A stretch of DNA of 64,000 nt from Cavia porcellus (taxonomy: Eukaryota > Chordata > Mammalia > Rodentia > Caviidae): positions 137,118,982-137,182,981 of the forward strand of contig NW_026947484.1 in assembly GCF_034190915.1 (NCBI RefSeq), given 5' to 3'. Every line of letters begins with the position of its first letter. Position 1 is the stretch's first letter. Below the pieces are notes generated by a model. That model had not been told where the DNA came from. It saw only the letters and a list, made by a program, of their open reading frames with translations, and ran no database searches. The translations under genes and the position numbers were made by a program. This document shows positions 42,549 to 53,215 of this stretch, one piece after another.

Positions 42549-43834
42549 ATAATTGTACTATTGATCTTGTAGTTCAGGGAAAGAAACTGTGATTGCTCAT
42601 ATTGTTTGATCTGTTTTGCATTCCCTATCTTGTAATCTGAGCAAGTATTTTGAAGACAAAAATATGCAATATGGTGACTATTGTTAATTTCTTATCCGTT
42701 TGTTTTGAAATCCTATATCATTTCTATTGTTTTGTTTTATTTTAATCTCTGTAAAAGAAAAAAGAGAAATGAGAGCAATATATTTTTTTCTTACTTAGGA
42801 AATGCAGTTCTGATCATTTCTGGAAAAGCACATCATAAATTGTGAAGTACCATCTAAATTTAAGTGCATGTACATATACTAGTCCATCCGCAAGGGGTAC
42901 TACAAAAACAGAAGCAAATGAAAAGCCCTGGAGGCTGGTGTTTAAGCAAGGCAGACTTCGCTTTTGCCAGTCTTTTGACCCCTTTCTGTAGCCCTTCTCA
43001 CTTCAGGCTCCTCCTGTCCTCTGCCTTGAATGGCGATGGTTCTTCCTGTGGCACCGCCGAAGGCTGGCCAGTGTCCCTGGTGCACTCTGTTATGTAGCCT
43101 GTGGAAGTAAAAGTTCCACAGCAGCTGTTTATAACAGAGAGTTTTATGTCTCATTTTTAGGCTAGCAAAGTGAGTATGAAGCTGTATGGTATTTTCTGTT
43201 GCTATCCAGAATTTTCTATTAGATTACTTACAGTAAGTCATGAATTTTCATCAAGCAACATTGGAAAATAAATGAGACACTTTTGATTCTCCAAGGGGAA
43301 AATTTGAGTCATATAGTTGAAGCGACTAATACTAAACAATAAATTCTACAAAAGCAAAATCCTCTTTGGGGACTGGAAATATACATCTACATACTTGTGT
43401 CAAGTGGCAGAATCCAAAAAGTCACGTCATGACTGCTTGACAAGCGCAAGGCCCTGAGTTTGAACGCTGATACCAAAACTAAACAAAAGTCATGTCACAT
43501 ACATTTCCCTGAAACACACATGCAAGGACAGCAATATAATTGTGTTAGTGTATGGTTAAATATTAATAAGAGCACTAGACTATAACTCTGTATTTTGTTT
43601 TAAATATACAAGTTAAGTTATCTCTTTCATAATTAGTTATTTTATAATAGTTTTAGCTATAAGTAAATTTGGAAACCCCTTTACCTTGTCTCCATTTTCT
43701 TAGCCATAGGTTGGGAATAGTTATCATATATATCTGATAGAATAAAGAGAAATACAAGTATTTGTGTAAAAGTACATTATGCCTGGGCCAAAGCAGATAT
43801 TAAATGTTACTGTCTATTGAATATAAGTAGTTTT
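42549..43834. other. Mostly unassigned, one ID remnant
   Basis: No gene. An ID remnant lies at about 43428-43482 ('ggccctgagtttgaacgctg'). Open frames at 42864-43097 and 42942-43154 overlap each other antisense and show no domain. Confidence 0.4.
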
Positions 43835-44272
43835 CCTTGTGTATCTGCAAGGATTTTGTTTCAGGACAGGGAGACACCAAAATCAACAGATATTCAAATC
43901 CCTTACAGAAAATGGCATATTGGGCTGAGAGTGTTGCTCTGTACTATAGGATGCGTTAGGTCCCAGGTTTGATGCCCAGTACCACCACAATAATAATAAT
44001 AGTAATAATTAGTATTTACACATTATAATTAGTACTTACAACATAAGTACACATATATCCTCTTGTGTACTTTAAATCATCTCTAGGTTACTTATACCTA
44101 ATACAATTTAAACGCTACATACATAGTTGTTCTGTTGGTTAGGGAGAGACAGACAGAAAGTCTGTACATGTTTCATAAGGATGCAACTCTTTTTTTTTAA
44201 ATAGTTTTGGTTTGTGGTCGGCTGAATCCACGGATGTGGAACCCAAGGATACCAAGCGCTGACTGTACATAC
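43835..44272 (-). mobile_element. Tigger/MER2-like TcMar transposon
   Basis: 'gtgtatctgcaaggattttg', 'caccaaaatcaacagatatt', 'ctttaaatcatctctaggtt', 'acttatacctaatacaattt', 'aaagtctgtacatgtttcat' and 'tgaatccacggatgtggaac' reproduce the MER2-group non-autonomous Tigger consensus nearly end to end. The complement of its right end reads cagtcagcgcttggtatcct, the expected terminus. An ID element is inserted at 43924-44000. Strand choice is conventional. Confidence 0.8.
43924..44000 (+). mobile_element. ID SINE inside the Tigger element
   Basis: 'gggctgagagtgttgctctg', 'ttaggtcccaggtttgatgc', followed by a short (AAT)n-like tail. Confidence 0.75.
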
Positions 44273-45400
44273 TAAATTGCGCATCTAAGTCTGTAATTGC
44301 CACAGATGTTCAGAGAAGAAAGGGATCGATATGCCTGAGAAAGGAGGGAGGGTTGTGTGGATACCCTCGGCCCAGGGTGTGGTTGCTGAACACCGAAGAC
44401 ACTGGAAAAAATACCAAACCGCAAAATGTCAGTTTGAGAATCTTGATGACAAGTGTGTGTATGGGTATTCACTATACATTTTAAAAACTTTTCTGGATGG
44501 CTGATATTTGTCATAATAAAATATAGGAATCTAAAATTAAAATTAATCTGGTGGCCCCTCTGAGCCGTCATGGTCATGGTTGATCTAAGCAGAATAGAAA
44601 GAAATCCTTACAATACTAACTCAACTGACCAGATCGTAAATCCATTAAATGGCACTGGAGAGACAGAAATGAGAGTGGAGAGCACTGCAGAAGCACAGAA
44701 AGTTGCTCTTTGCTGATGTGGTAGACATGGGGCTGGAATCCCGGCTCAGGAGACTCGCTCCTGTGGCCAGGAAAGTATGCAGCATTTGAAACACAAGTGT
44801 AGGAGTTTCCCTTCCAGGCAAGCAGTGATCATTTCCAGTTCTGCTGCCAGCCTGCCTGAGGGAGCAGCCTCACAAACAATTACTAATCTCAAACATGGAA
44901 AATTTCAGTTCCTGGATTTCAGTAGCAACTTCTGGAGCTTGTGAAACTCAGCTCACTCCTCAAGAGCCAAATGAAACGGTAAAACTTCAGTTACAGTAAA
45001 CGGGGGACTCAAATGTCCTAAACTTAACATATATGAGCTACCAAGCATTGTGCGTGGAATGCATAGGAACTATTGCTCTGTTTTAATGGATTACGCAGGA
45101 CCTGAGTTAGGAAGCACAGAGTAGTATTTATTAGCATAGAGTAGGGGTTTGCTATGCACAGTGGCAGGTTACAATTATTTAAGCGGCAATTTTATTGACT
45201 TTGAATCAAATGAGATTACACATATATATCTGAACTCTAGACAAAATGTATGCATTTAGTATTATTGAAGTCAATAGGCATCTATTAAACACCTATCTTC
45301 TGCAATGTGAGTATATATACAGTATATACAGCATACTATTTTTTCTCTAATGAGTGAATTTTGTAATTTCAGAAACATGTCTTATTAAAACCTTTTGCAG
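44273..45400. other. Unassigned 1.1 kb
   Basis: No gene or family recognised. Frame 44272-44577 (minus) has no known domain. Confidence 0.4.
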
Positions 45401-45401
45401 G

Positions 45402-45466
45402 GCAGGGGATAGAGCTCAGCAGCACAGCACATGTCTGCCAAGTTCAAGGTCTTGAGCTCTATTTCC

Positions 45467-45470
<4 letters not shown>
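45402..45470 (+). mobile_element. ID SINE
   Basis: 'gggcaggggatagagctcag' and 'ttcaaggtcttgagctctat'. Its tail has turned into the CA repeat that follows. Confidence 0.8.

Positions 45471-45504
<34 letters not shown>
45469..45504. repeat. (CA)n microsatellite
   Basis: About 18 uninterrupted CA units grown from an ID tail. Confidence 0.97.
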
Positions 45505-45507
<3 letters not shown>

Positions 45508-45769
45508 CCAATCCTTTGCAAGTACAATCTCTTCCCCTGTGCCTTTCTTCAAGATTCATTGTACTTGTCACAGTCACAGTCATGCAATTATCAAATCTGG
45601 GGCAAAACTGAAATACTACATTCAACTGGTAAGGCGTCATTGCTGTTCTTCCAGTGGATTATCTGAGTGTTATAGTTTTTCAAAAATAAAAATACCATGG
45701 GGTTGGATGGTATAAATTGAAAACTCAAAGCCAATCTTATATAACTCATTCCACAGAGGCAATCCTGGT
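45505..45769. other. Unassigned spacer
   Basis: Nothing recognised. The open frames here are CA-repeat artefacts. Confidence 0.4.
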
Positions 45770-47335
45770 AACAGATTTTTGCATATAGTTTAAAATTCTT
45801 TTATGCACACACCAACATATGTGACCCAGATGTTGACTGTCCATCTCATCATTTTGGCTAACTCTCTTTTGGGCCCATACCATGCTTGACACAATAGTCA
45901 GCCCCTTAACCAGCATTGACAAGAAACCTTATATCATACTAAATGTGTCCTGACCAGCGTCTCCTGAGATCCATGCCATATTGGAACTTAGGACACTGGA
46001 AAACCAAGCAAGCAGCTTGCCTCCCTGGTAAGCGGCTGTGGTGTGGCAGGCTGTGGCCACCCCAGGGAGAGAACCACCAGTGTCTCCTGAGATCCACGCC
46101 ATGTTGAAACTTAAGATGCTGGGAAATCAAGCAAGCAGCTCACCTCTCTGATAAGCGGCTGTGGTGTGGCAGGCTGCGACCCCTCCAGGGGGAGAACCAT
46201 GAGTGTCTCCTGAGATCCGTGCCATGTTGGAACTTAGGATGCTGGGAGCCTGCCTCCCTGTTAAGCAATAGTGAATGTACCAGTGCATGGGTTTAGAGTC
46301 AAACATACCGCTTCCCCTGCTCCCCCCTTTAGCAAATGGGAACCAGAGATCTGAGCATCTCTTGGGAGGTTGACTATATGCAATATAGCAAATAAGGAGG
46401 ATTTCCTTCTACCATATTTTTGAAGGCAAATATTTTTACTACTGTTTCACTTTATTCTTATTAATGGTACTGTTCTATTCAATATTCTGTTTTGATAAGT
46501 TCTATAATGTTCTGTACTTCATTTTATTTTGCTATATGTGATTGAAAGAACAACTATTGTGATGATAATGAGGTATACTGTGATACCTATTACTGTTATC
46601 CCGGTAATCTGCTGTGAAGCTCTGTACGAATTTCACTATATTGTAACAAAACAAAACAAAACTAAATGTGTCCTGATTTTTAACTTATCAGCAAACAGCG
46701 AAGGGGCTAGAAAGAAGGTTCACATTGGATATCATCAGCATCTCTCCCAACAAAACAAAATGGTGTTGACTATGTCCCTCTATGATGTGGCCAGCCACAT
46801 CACAAACTGTGCATGTTTTCCATGGCCTCTGTTTACCCCTTTAGTTTCAGTCATGATTTTTAAAAGCATATTCTATATTTCCATTGCAACTCCCATCCTT
46901 TTCCAACAAGTTGTAAGGATGGTCTATATTTTATCTCATCAGTCCTTTTTTGGTGGACATTAAAGTCCTCTCTTTCTCTCTCTCTTGCTCTTTTTTGCTG
47001 TGTTAAACCATGTCATAATTACACATTGTACACTAGACAGGTTGTTGGGAAAATTCTTAGAAATGTAAAGTCTGGATCAAACACATACGCCTTCACAATT
47101 TGGATATGTTATGACAAGTTGCTCTGTAGGAAATGTCATGAATGTACATTCCCACAGAGCATAGAAACTGCATAAATTTTCTTTACATTTTTGCCAGCAT
47201 TGGATATTACTAACTTTATCATCTCTACCAAGCTAGTGGTGAAAGGTAGTGCCCTAATATTATTTTGATTTACATTTCTTTAATGGTAAATGCCAGTAAG
47301 CACCTTTTAATCAATATATTTGCCATTCATATTTG
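45770..47335 (-). mobile_element. Antisense L1M 3' UTR, split by V3
   Basis: 47040-47335 matches old L1M 3' UTRs in complement ('gtctggatcaaacacatacg', 'tgacaagttgctctgtagga', 'attttgatttacatttcttt'). The left part, 45770-45937, is less certain. V3 is inserted at 45954-46660. Confidence 0.55.
45954..46660 (+). mobile_element. V-family composite retroelement, copy V3, with perfect 16-bp target-site duplication
   Basis: A 707-bp insertion between identical repeats actaaatgtgtcctga (45938-45953 and 46661-46676). The 5' part is about 2.5 tandem units with periods of 123 and 122 bp (gtctcctgagatcc at 45959, 46082, 46204), GC-richer than the surroundings. A linker ('gatctgagcatctcttggga', 'ggatttccttctacca') follows. 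The 3' part is AT-rich with the HAL1-type repeat ('tattcaatattctgttttga', 'ctatatgtgattgaaagaac'), ending in acaaaacaaaacaaa. It has no ORF of its own; the frame 46529-46963 crosses the 3' boundary and is chance. This copy defines the V unit most cleanly. Confidence 0.9.
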
Positions 47336-47340
47336 TGTGT

Positions 47341-47405
47341 GTGTGATGCTGGGAGTCAAAACCAGAGCCTAGCCAAGTACTCTACTACTGAATTACAACC
47401 TCAGG
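47341..47405 (-). mobile_element. ID SINE remnant, antisense
   Basis: 'gatgctgggagtcaaaacca' and 'actactgaattacaacctca'. Confidence 0.6.
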
Positions 47406-47813
47406 CCACCATTTGCATTTCTTCCTCTATGAAAGTATCTTCTTTTTCCAGTTCTTTATGTAGGTGTTGGTAGCAGCACAGAGTCTCTTTTTCTTGAAAA
47501 TATCACTTCTTTTTGTTTCCAGGATGCTTCTGTCTTCTGAGTTTTGGTCCCTGTGGCCATACAGAATGATTGCATATTTTTCATGATAGGATTAGCATAT
47601 GTACACACTATATCTTAATTCTTGTTTTTCATTACCCCAGCCTGCTTTCTCTAACTCTTGATCCCCTTTCCCTATGCAAAACCTTTATTTTCATCATTGT
47701 TTCCCCTCTTAATTCCCTTTTTCCATTCCCTTCCCTCCCTTTCTAACCCTTCTTTCCAACTTCCTTCCCCACTCACTTGAAAAAGATCTCCCTAATTCCT
47801 ATCTCTTCTATTT
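47406..47813. other. Possible antisense L1 remnant, pyrimidine-rich
   Basis: 'acactatatcttaattcttg' and the later 'catgtgatatttagcttttg' (47922) recall antisense L1 3' UTR text seen at 16.2 kb. The middle is CT-rich and not diagnostic. Confidence 0.3.
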
Positions 47814-47815
47814 CG

Positions 47816-47860
<45 letters not shown>

Positions 47861-47901
47861 AATCGCATTACAACTCCTCTAGAGAGAGAAAGAGAGAGAG
47901 C
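47814..47901. repeat. (CT)n and (GA)n arms around a short loop
   Basis: A CT run (47814-47858) is followed 18 bp later by a GA-rich arm (47877-47901). The two arms are complementary and could fold as a hairpin. Confidence 0.9.
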
Positions 47902-48089
47902 TTCTCATACTAAGAGAAACCATGTGATATTTAGCTTTTGTGTCTGACGTATTTCACTTAACATCCTTGGCCCTTCATTGACTTCTTTTTGTTTATCTGC
48001 CTCTCTAATGTCTCTGTTCTCCAGGGTTGTGGCCTCTTTCTGCTTCTTTTCCTCTGAACACACTCTCCCACTGTGATCTCGTCCCCCAA

Positions 48090-48312
48090 TAATAGCTACA
48101 TTTTACTGATCACTTCTTATGTTCTAGACATTCTTCTGGGAATTCTGAATGCTTATTATTATAACTCTGTAAGGTTATCATTATCATCCCCAATCTTACA
48201 AATGAGGACACCGAGGTTACGTTACACGTCTAGGATTGTACCACCAGTAAATGGCAGAGCTAGAATTTAATGTCATGGTTGATCACATCTAATGTCTAAG
48301 CTCTTTGTGTTA
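48090..48312 (+). repeat. MIR element
   Basis: 'tagctacattttactgatca', 'tatgttctagacattcttct', 'tcccaatcttacaaatgag', 'ggcagagctagaatttaatg' and 'taatgtctaagctctttgtg' run through nearly the whole MIR consensus in sense. Confidence 0.88.
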
Positions 48313-48419
48313 CTCACCTTGTCATGCCCTCATTTGCCCTTCAAGTGAGATAACCCTAAATCTGTATTGCTTCTCTAGGATCCTCCTATAGTCAACAATC
48401 CTGTGTGTTCAGTTCCTCC

Positions 48420-49275
48420 ATAAAAAGTCTACCTGCTTATCTGCAGGTTATCTATGAAATTCAAGGTAGCTTGCTCCCATGAGCCTTCTCTCTATCCTAC
48501 TAGAGAGTTCTTTCAGCCTCAATCAATCATTCATTACATCCCATGGCATCTACTCACACATCTCAACTCCCACCTTTCCTCTGTTATCTCCAGCACAGAA
48601 CCTTATGATTTACTGGCCAGAATATCATACATTCCCTACACTATTTCCTCTGCCATCAGACTCTGCATACTCTAGTTCATCCCCAACCCTGCTGTCAAAG
48701 GTAGCTTCCCCAATAAGCAGAATAATCTTAAGTGCTTTGTCTTATAAAGGTTTTTATCTTTAAGACTCTTAAAGGAATAACTGAAATAATCATGCAAACT
48801 CATTGATAAGCTCTTACCCTCCTCCTTACCATCAGCCTGGTAACCCAAGACCCAACAGCTTGAAAGTAACATCTAAAGGTCCAGTGGCTCCCAATGCCCT
48901 GACACATCGCCTTGATTCCTGCCTCACACCCTGGGCACTAGACAACCAAATTCTTTTGTGCCTTCTCATAGACTGCTCTCTCTGTTTGGAATTCTCCTCC
49001 ATTCACTTCCTGTACTACTGAACACATGTAACTCTCTAAAATCTAGCCCAAATAACACTGGCCCTAAATTCCTCCAGGTTCCCAAGGCCTCTCTCTGATC
49101 TCATTTATTCCATTACAATTCCTACAGTTCCATACAGTTCCAAACAGTTCATTTGCCTATCTATAAGACAAGGCTGAGAACAGGTACCGTTTCTTACTGA
49201 TCATCATATGCTCAGCTGTGGCACTCAGGATGTATTTTATAACTGTGTAAGAAGTCAATAAATTCCATGCATTTA
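48420..49275 (+). repeat. L2 LINE 3' region
   Basis: 'ggtccagtggctcccaatgc', 'tagactgctctctctgtttg', 'gaattctcctccattcactt' and 'aaatctagcccaaataacac' follow L2 ORF2/3' UTR text. The end 'aagtcaataaattcc' is the typical L2 3' terminus. The left limit is uncertain. Confidence 0.75.
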
Positions 49276-49285
49276 AAAAGCGCTC

Positions 49286-49843
49286 TGGTGGGCAGCCATG
49301 GCTTAGCAGGTGGCAGCCACCCCAGGGGGAGAACCACTCAGTGTCTCCCAAGATCCACTCCATGTTGAAACTTAGGGCACTGGGAAACCAAGCAACTAGC
49401 TCGCCTCCCTGGTAAGCAGCCATGAGCCTACTGGCATGCAGGCTGAGAATGAAACATCCCATTTGCCACCCCCCCCCATTAGCAAATGGGAGCCAGAGGT
49501 CTGAGCATCTCTTGGGAGGTTGACCATATGCAATATAGCAAATAAGGGGGATTTCCTTCTACCATCTCTTTAAAGGCAAATATTGTTCTCACTCTTTTGC
49601 TTTGTTCTGTTTTTGTATTGCACTATTGTATTACTCTATTCAATATTCCGTTTTGATAAGTTCTATAATGTTCTGTATTTGGTTTGATTTTGCTATACCT
49701 GATTGAAAGAACAACTATTTGAAGATAACGAGATATACTATGGTAACTATTACTATTATCCCCATAACCTGCTGTGATGCTCTGTACCAATTTCACTGCA
49801 CTGTCTCAATTGGCTATGTTCTGTTGTATTTCACTACCTTCAA

Positions 49844-49873
<30 letters not shown>
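49286..49873 (+). mobile_element. V-family composite retroelement, copy V4
   Basis: A 588-bp copy with only about 1.5 VNTR units (gtctcccaagatccactcca at 49343), the same linker ('gtctgagcatctcttgggag', 'ggatttccttctaccat') and 3' AT-rich repeat ('tattcaatattccgttttga'). It ends in an (AAT)n tail at 49844-49873. Flanking 10-mers aaaagcgctc (49276-49285) and aaaagtgctc (49874-49883) differ only by a CpG-type transition. It sits just downstream of the L2 3' end. Confidence 0.82.
49844..49873 (+). repeat. (AAT)n tail of V4
   Basis: About ten AAT units forming the 3' tail of the retroelement; likely length-variable. Confidence 0.95.
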
Positions 49874-49877
<4 letters not shown>

Positions 49878-49883
49878 GTGCTC

Positions 49884-50427
49884 ACAATGTCTTTCCTTCC
49901 TCTGAAATGATTGTCAAGAAGAAGAAGGAAAGTGCTCCGGCTCAGTGGCTCAGTGACAGTGCACACAGGCTAAAGGCTTGTTCCGCATCTCTCCTTCCTG
50001 GCCTGATTTGGGAATTTTGCCCAGATACTTTGCCCAGTCACCTCCTGGACAATTAAGAAGATGAAGAGACCTAACACATGTAAGCAATCAAGACAGAAAC
50101 AGATATTGGCTTGCTAGCCACGGCAAAAATGTGGGACATGGTTCTTCACTCATCATAAGATCACAGCTGACATCTCTGTACCAAAAAATGGGTTAATAAG
50201 AAGCCAAAAAGAAACTAAACAGACACACTTGCTGAGTTTCCTCATGTTTGTCCAATCACATTTCAACATGGCTATCCATTTTTCACCCAAACTAAGCAAG
50301 ATGGTGGTTTTCCCTAGGTCTTTTTGAAAGTTTCTGAAGGCTCTCATGTTACGTAGTTTTTAATTAAATAAGCTTGTTATGCTCTATTATTTTAAAATCA
50401 ATTAATTTCTTTATTTTTACAGTGCTG
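49884..50427. other. Unassigned spacer
   Basis: Nothing recognised. Confidence 0.4.
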
Positions 50428-50494
50428 GAAATCTAGTCCAGGGCCTCATGCATCCTAGGCTTCTACTCTACCACTGAGTCACACCCCCCAGCCT
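50428..50494 (-). mobile_element. ID SINE, antisense, diverged
   Basis: 'gctggaaatctagtccaggg' and 'accactgagtcacacccccc'. Confidence 0.65.
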
Positions 50495-50618
50495 TCATGG
50501 TGAATTTAAATGTGACTCCAACCCCTACGTTCTTTCCATGTATCACTCCATTTCCTGAAAATGATTATTCTTCCTTTGGCTTTGGCTGTGTTGGGGTTCA
50601 GAAAATAAAACTCTAGAA

Positions 50619-50811
50619 CAGTGATGGAAAACATTTTAGAGACCGAGTACCCAAACTGCAATCCCAAACCAGCGCATTTACCACAAAGTGCCAACCCAGC
50701 AATTAAACCTGGATACTATGATTTTAGTTTAGAAAAAAATAACTCCTACATTAACATCTTTTTGTCTTAAAAGAAAAACAAATATCATGTGCCATAGGTT
50801 CGCTACCATTG
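50619..50811. mobile_element. hAT-type MITE with 8-bp target-site duplication
   Basis: A 193-bp unit starting cagtgatggaaaac and ending with a terminus whose complement is caatggtagcgaac, flanked by ctctagaa (50611-50618) and ctttagaa (50812-50819). An 8-bp duplication and CAGTG-like ends are typical of hAT non-autonomous elements. Family not named. Confidence 0.6.
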
Positions 50812-50819
50812 CTTTAGAA

Positions 50820-51132
50820 TTTGGCTCTTTGGCCTCCTAAGAACTCAGAGCTGAGGGACACAGGCAGGCCTCAGAAACAGCCTGAGAAGCAAAGTCACTC
50901 TTTGACCCTCTACTGTCTGTCCTGCACTCCCCACTCCAGATTCAAATCACAGGACCCAGAACGCCTCTTTCCCAAGGTGGGACGTAGAAATCAGAACGTT
51001 TCTCTGTCAAAGCCAGCTATAAGCCCTAGAAAAGTCACTCTCTTCCTTCTTCCTTGAAGACCTTCATTCAATAGGTGGTGCCCCATAGTTGCGAGGAAGG
51101 AAGGCTTTGAGACACATGTAACGTCACCATGA
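50820..51132. other. Unassigned spacer
   Basis: The open frame 50821-51057 has no recognised similarity. Confidence 0.4.
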
Positions 51133-51200
51133 AGGCTGGGGGTGTAGCTTAGCGGCAGAGCATGCATGAGGCCCTGAATTTGATTCCCAGCACTGTAAAA
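51133..51200 (+). mobile_element. ID SINE
   Basis: 'aggctgggggtgtagcttag' and 'aggccctgaatttgattccc'. Confidence 0.8.
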
Positions 51201-51253
51201 ATAAATCAGTTAATTAATTTTGAAAATAAGTAAGTTCATCATATTATATTCTC

Positions 51254-51665
51254 TGTTATGGTTTGGATTCAAAATGCCCTCCCAGAAAGCTCCAGAATTA
51301 GATTGTGGGAATGCTAATGTCACGGATTGATCAATTCATTTATGAGTGCATAGCTGTGTATGCTGTGTGAGGTACGGTCTGTTAGAGGAAGTTATCAGAA
51401 ACACAACATTAAAGGGCAAATTCTTGGCCTTGGTCCACCCTGCCCAATCCCTGCCTCCTCCCTCCCTGGCTCCTCTTCTCCTCCCTGTTTCCCAGGTATC
51501 AGCAGTTGAGCAGCTTTCCTCCACCATGTCCTTCTGCCATGATATTTCTGCATTTGGAGCCGGCAACCATGGACTAACATGTAACAAACTTCAGGCCAAA
51601 ATAAACATTTTCCCTTAAGCGCTCTATGCCAGGTATATTGTTCCAGTGACCAAAGAAACCTAACA
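51254..51665 (+). mobile_element. MaLR solo LTR, sense
   Basis: Complete LTR from tgttatggtttggattcaaa to aagaaacctaaca, with TG/CA ends, an aataaa polyadenylation signal ('ggccaaaataaacattttcc') near the 3' end and a CT-rich middle. No internal region is attached, so it is a solo LTR. The open frame on it is non-coding. Confidence 0.88.
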
Positions 51666-52624
51666 CACTATCCTAACAAGTTAATCCTGAAACATCACTG
51701 ACTTAACACAACAAAGGGTTAGTTTCACTCACAGGACATGTTCCCCAGGAGAGATGTGGCTCCTGTTATGCTCAGTACCAAAGCACACATACTGATAAAG
51801 TAGGACAGACTGTGGTCCCTGCAGAGCGTTCTGAAATGAAACCACCATACAGGATGCTAGTTAAAGTTTGCTCTCTGGGATCAATACCTATGGAAGAGAA
51901 GGAAACTGGACTGTGCAGAGGGACAAGCTGAGCTTCCACCCAGGCCCAACTGTAGCCTTCTCTAACATGGGTCCCCTGAGCCTGGGTAGCCCTCCAGAGA
52001 TGTCTGCATTGAGCCAGGATGGCCAGACCCTTATTCCTTCATGTCAATCATGGAGAATCTTAGGGAAGTTTGCTGCCTTGCTGAGGCACCCCAGCTAAGG
52101 GTTGGTTGTGAATAGCACTGGGGTCATATGGCTTTTATCGAACGGGGCATGAGCCCACATGTGGAGAAAACTCATCACTAGTTACACTCTAGGAACAAAA
52201 GAGGTTGACTGGGTATGAGCAAAAGGCTTTTTTTTATTCAGGAGTATGAAAATGAGCCAGAAGGAAAGGAAATCAGCCTAGAGTACTTTGATGAACAGGC
52301 AACTGCTGGACGACTCTAAGACTGAGCAGAACATGCCCTAGAGTTGTCCCACTCAGGATAAAAAAAAAGGTTGGTATTTTTCATCACATCCTGGTGAGAT
52401 TTTCAAAGCTGTCCCCTGGCAGTTCTGACCTGTTTTCACCAACCGAACAAAAGTTACAGGTGACTACAGAAGGAAGCTATTGATATAAAGAAACTCTGAA
52501 TGCCAAGGGAACACAAGTTAAGTATTAACAGTGCAAGCCATACCAAAGAAAGAGACCTGTATACCCTGTAATAATATTACATCACCTCAGCCTATTAGTG
52601 ACATATTCACACATCCCATGAACA
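51666..52624. other. Unassigned 1 kb
   Basis: No gene or repeat recognised. Confidence 0.4.
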
Positions 52625-52740
52625 AGAGCTTGTTGTATGGTCTGCTGCTCATCATTCCGAGCCTCAATTTACCAATCTATAAAATGGGAAGAATCACACC
52701 TAACTCCCAAGAGTGTGAGAAATGGAACCAACGTACATAT
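52625..52740 (-). repeat. MIR-like fragment, antisense
   Basis: 'gagcctcaatttaccaatct' and 'ataaaatgggaagaatcaca' are the complement of the MIR core. Confidence 0.65.
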
Positions 52741-52852
52741 GAATCTATCACTGTGAAATGGCAAAGATAATATCCCAACCTTAATCCTGAATCAAATAAA
52801 TGAAAAGAATCTATTGCAGTTCATTTAATTATTACTATATAACTTAACCATC

Positions 52853-53215
52853 TGTTATGGTTTTATCTAGATGTTTTCCCCAGCCTAATGCAGGCATGAG
52901 GGCAGGCTTCTACAGTTTTAAGTGGTCATAGTCCAATGCTGGGATAATGGGTGTGAGGGCTACCCCTGCCCTGGGTGGGTAGCCTGCATACAGTATAAGG
53001 GAGGGAAAGACGCTTGCTCTCCACATGCTCCGTTTTGCTCTTGTTACTCTGCTGTCTTCCTCCTCAATGAACTGTTGCCTTCTGCCATGTGCCACCCTGC
53101 CTGGAGCCAGCTGATTATGGACTGAAACTTTCACAAACTGTGAGCTAAATAAACCTTTCCTTCCTTAACTTTGGGTGTCAGGTGTTTCATCTCAGCCACA
53201 AGAGAAAAGAAATCA
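52853..53215 (+). mobile_element. MaLR solo LTR, sense
   Basis: From tgttatggttttatctagat, through 'gagctaaataaacctttcct' (polyadenylation signal), to a degraded end near 53215. Same overall plan as the LTR at 51.25 kb but only distantly similar. Confidence 0.8.

Noticed and set aside
45950..46260. CRISPR-like or satellite array (three 122-bp units)
   Set aside because: Adjacent units have no repeat-spacer alternation and belong to a retroelement in a mammalian genome.
46529..46963. 144-codon frame with hydrophobic segments
   Set aside because: It starts inside V3 and crosses its target-site duplication into antisense L1, so it cannot be an old gene.
47814..47901. Transcription terminator-like hairpin
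   Set aside because: The arms are simple CT/GA repeats; intrinsic terminators are not a feature of Pol II loci.
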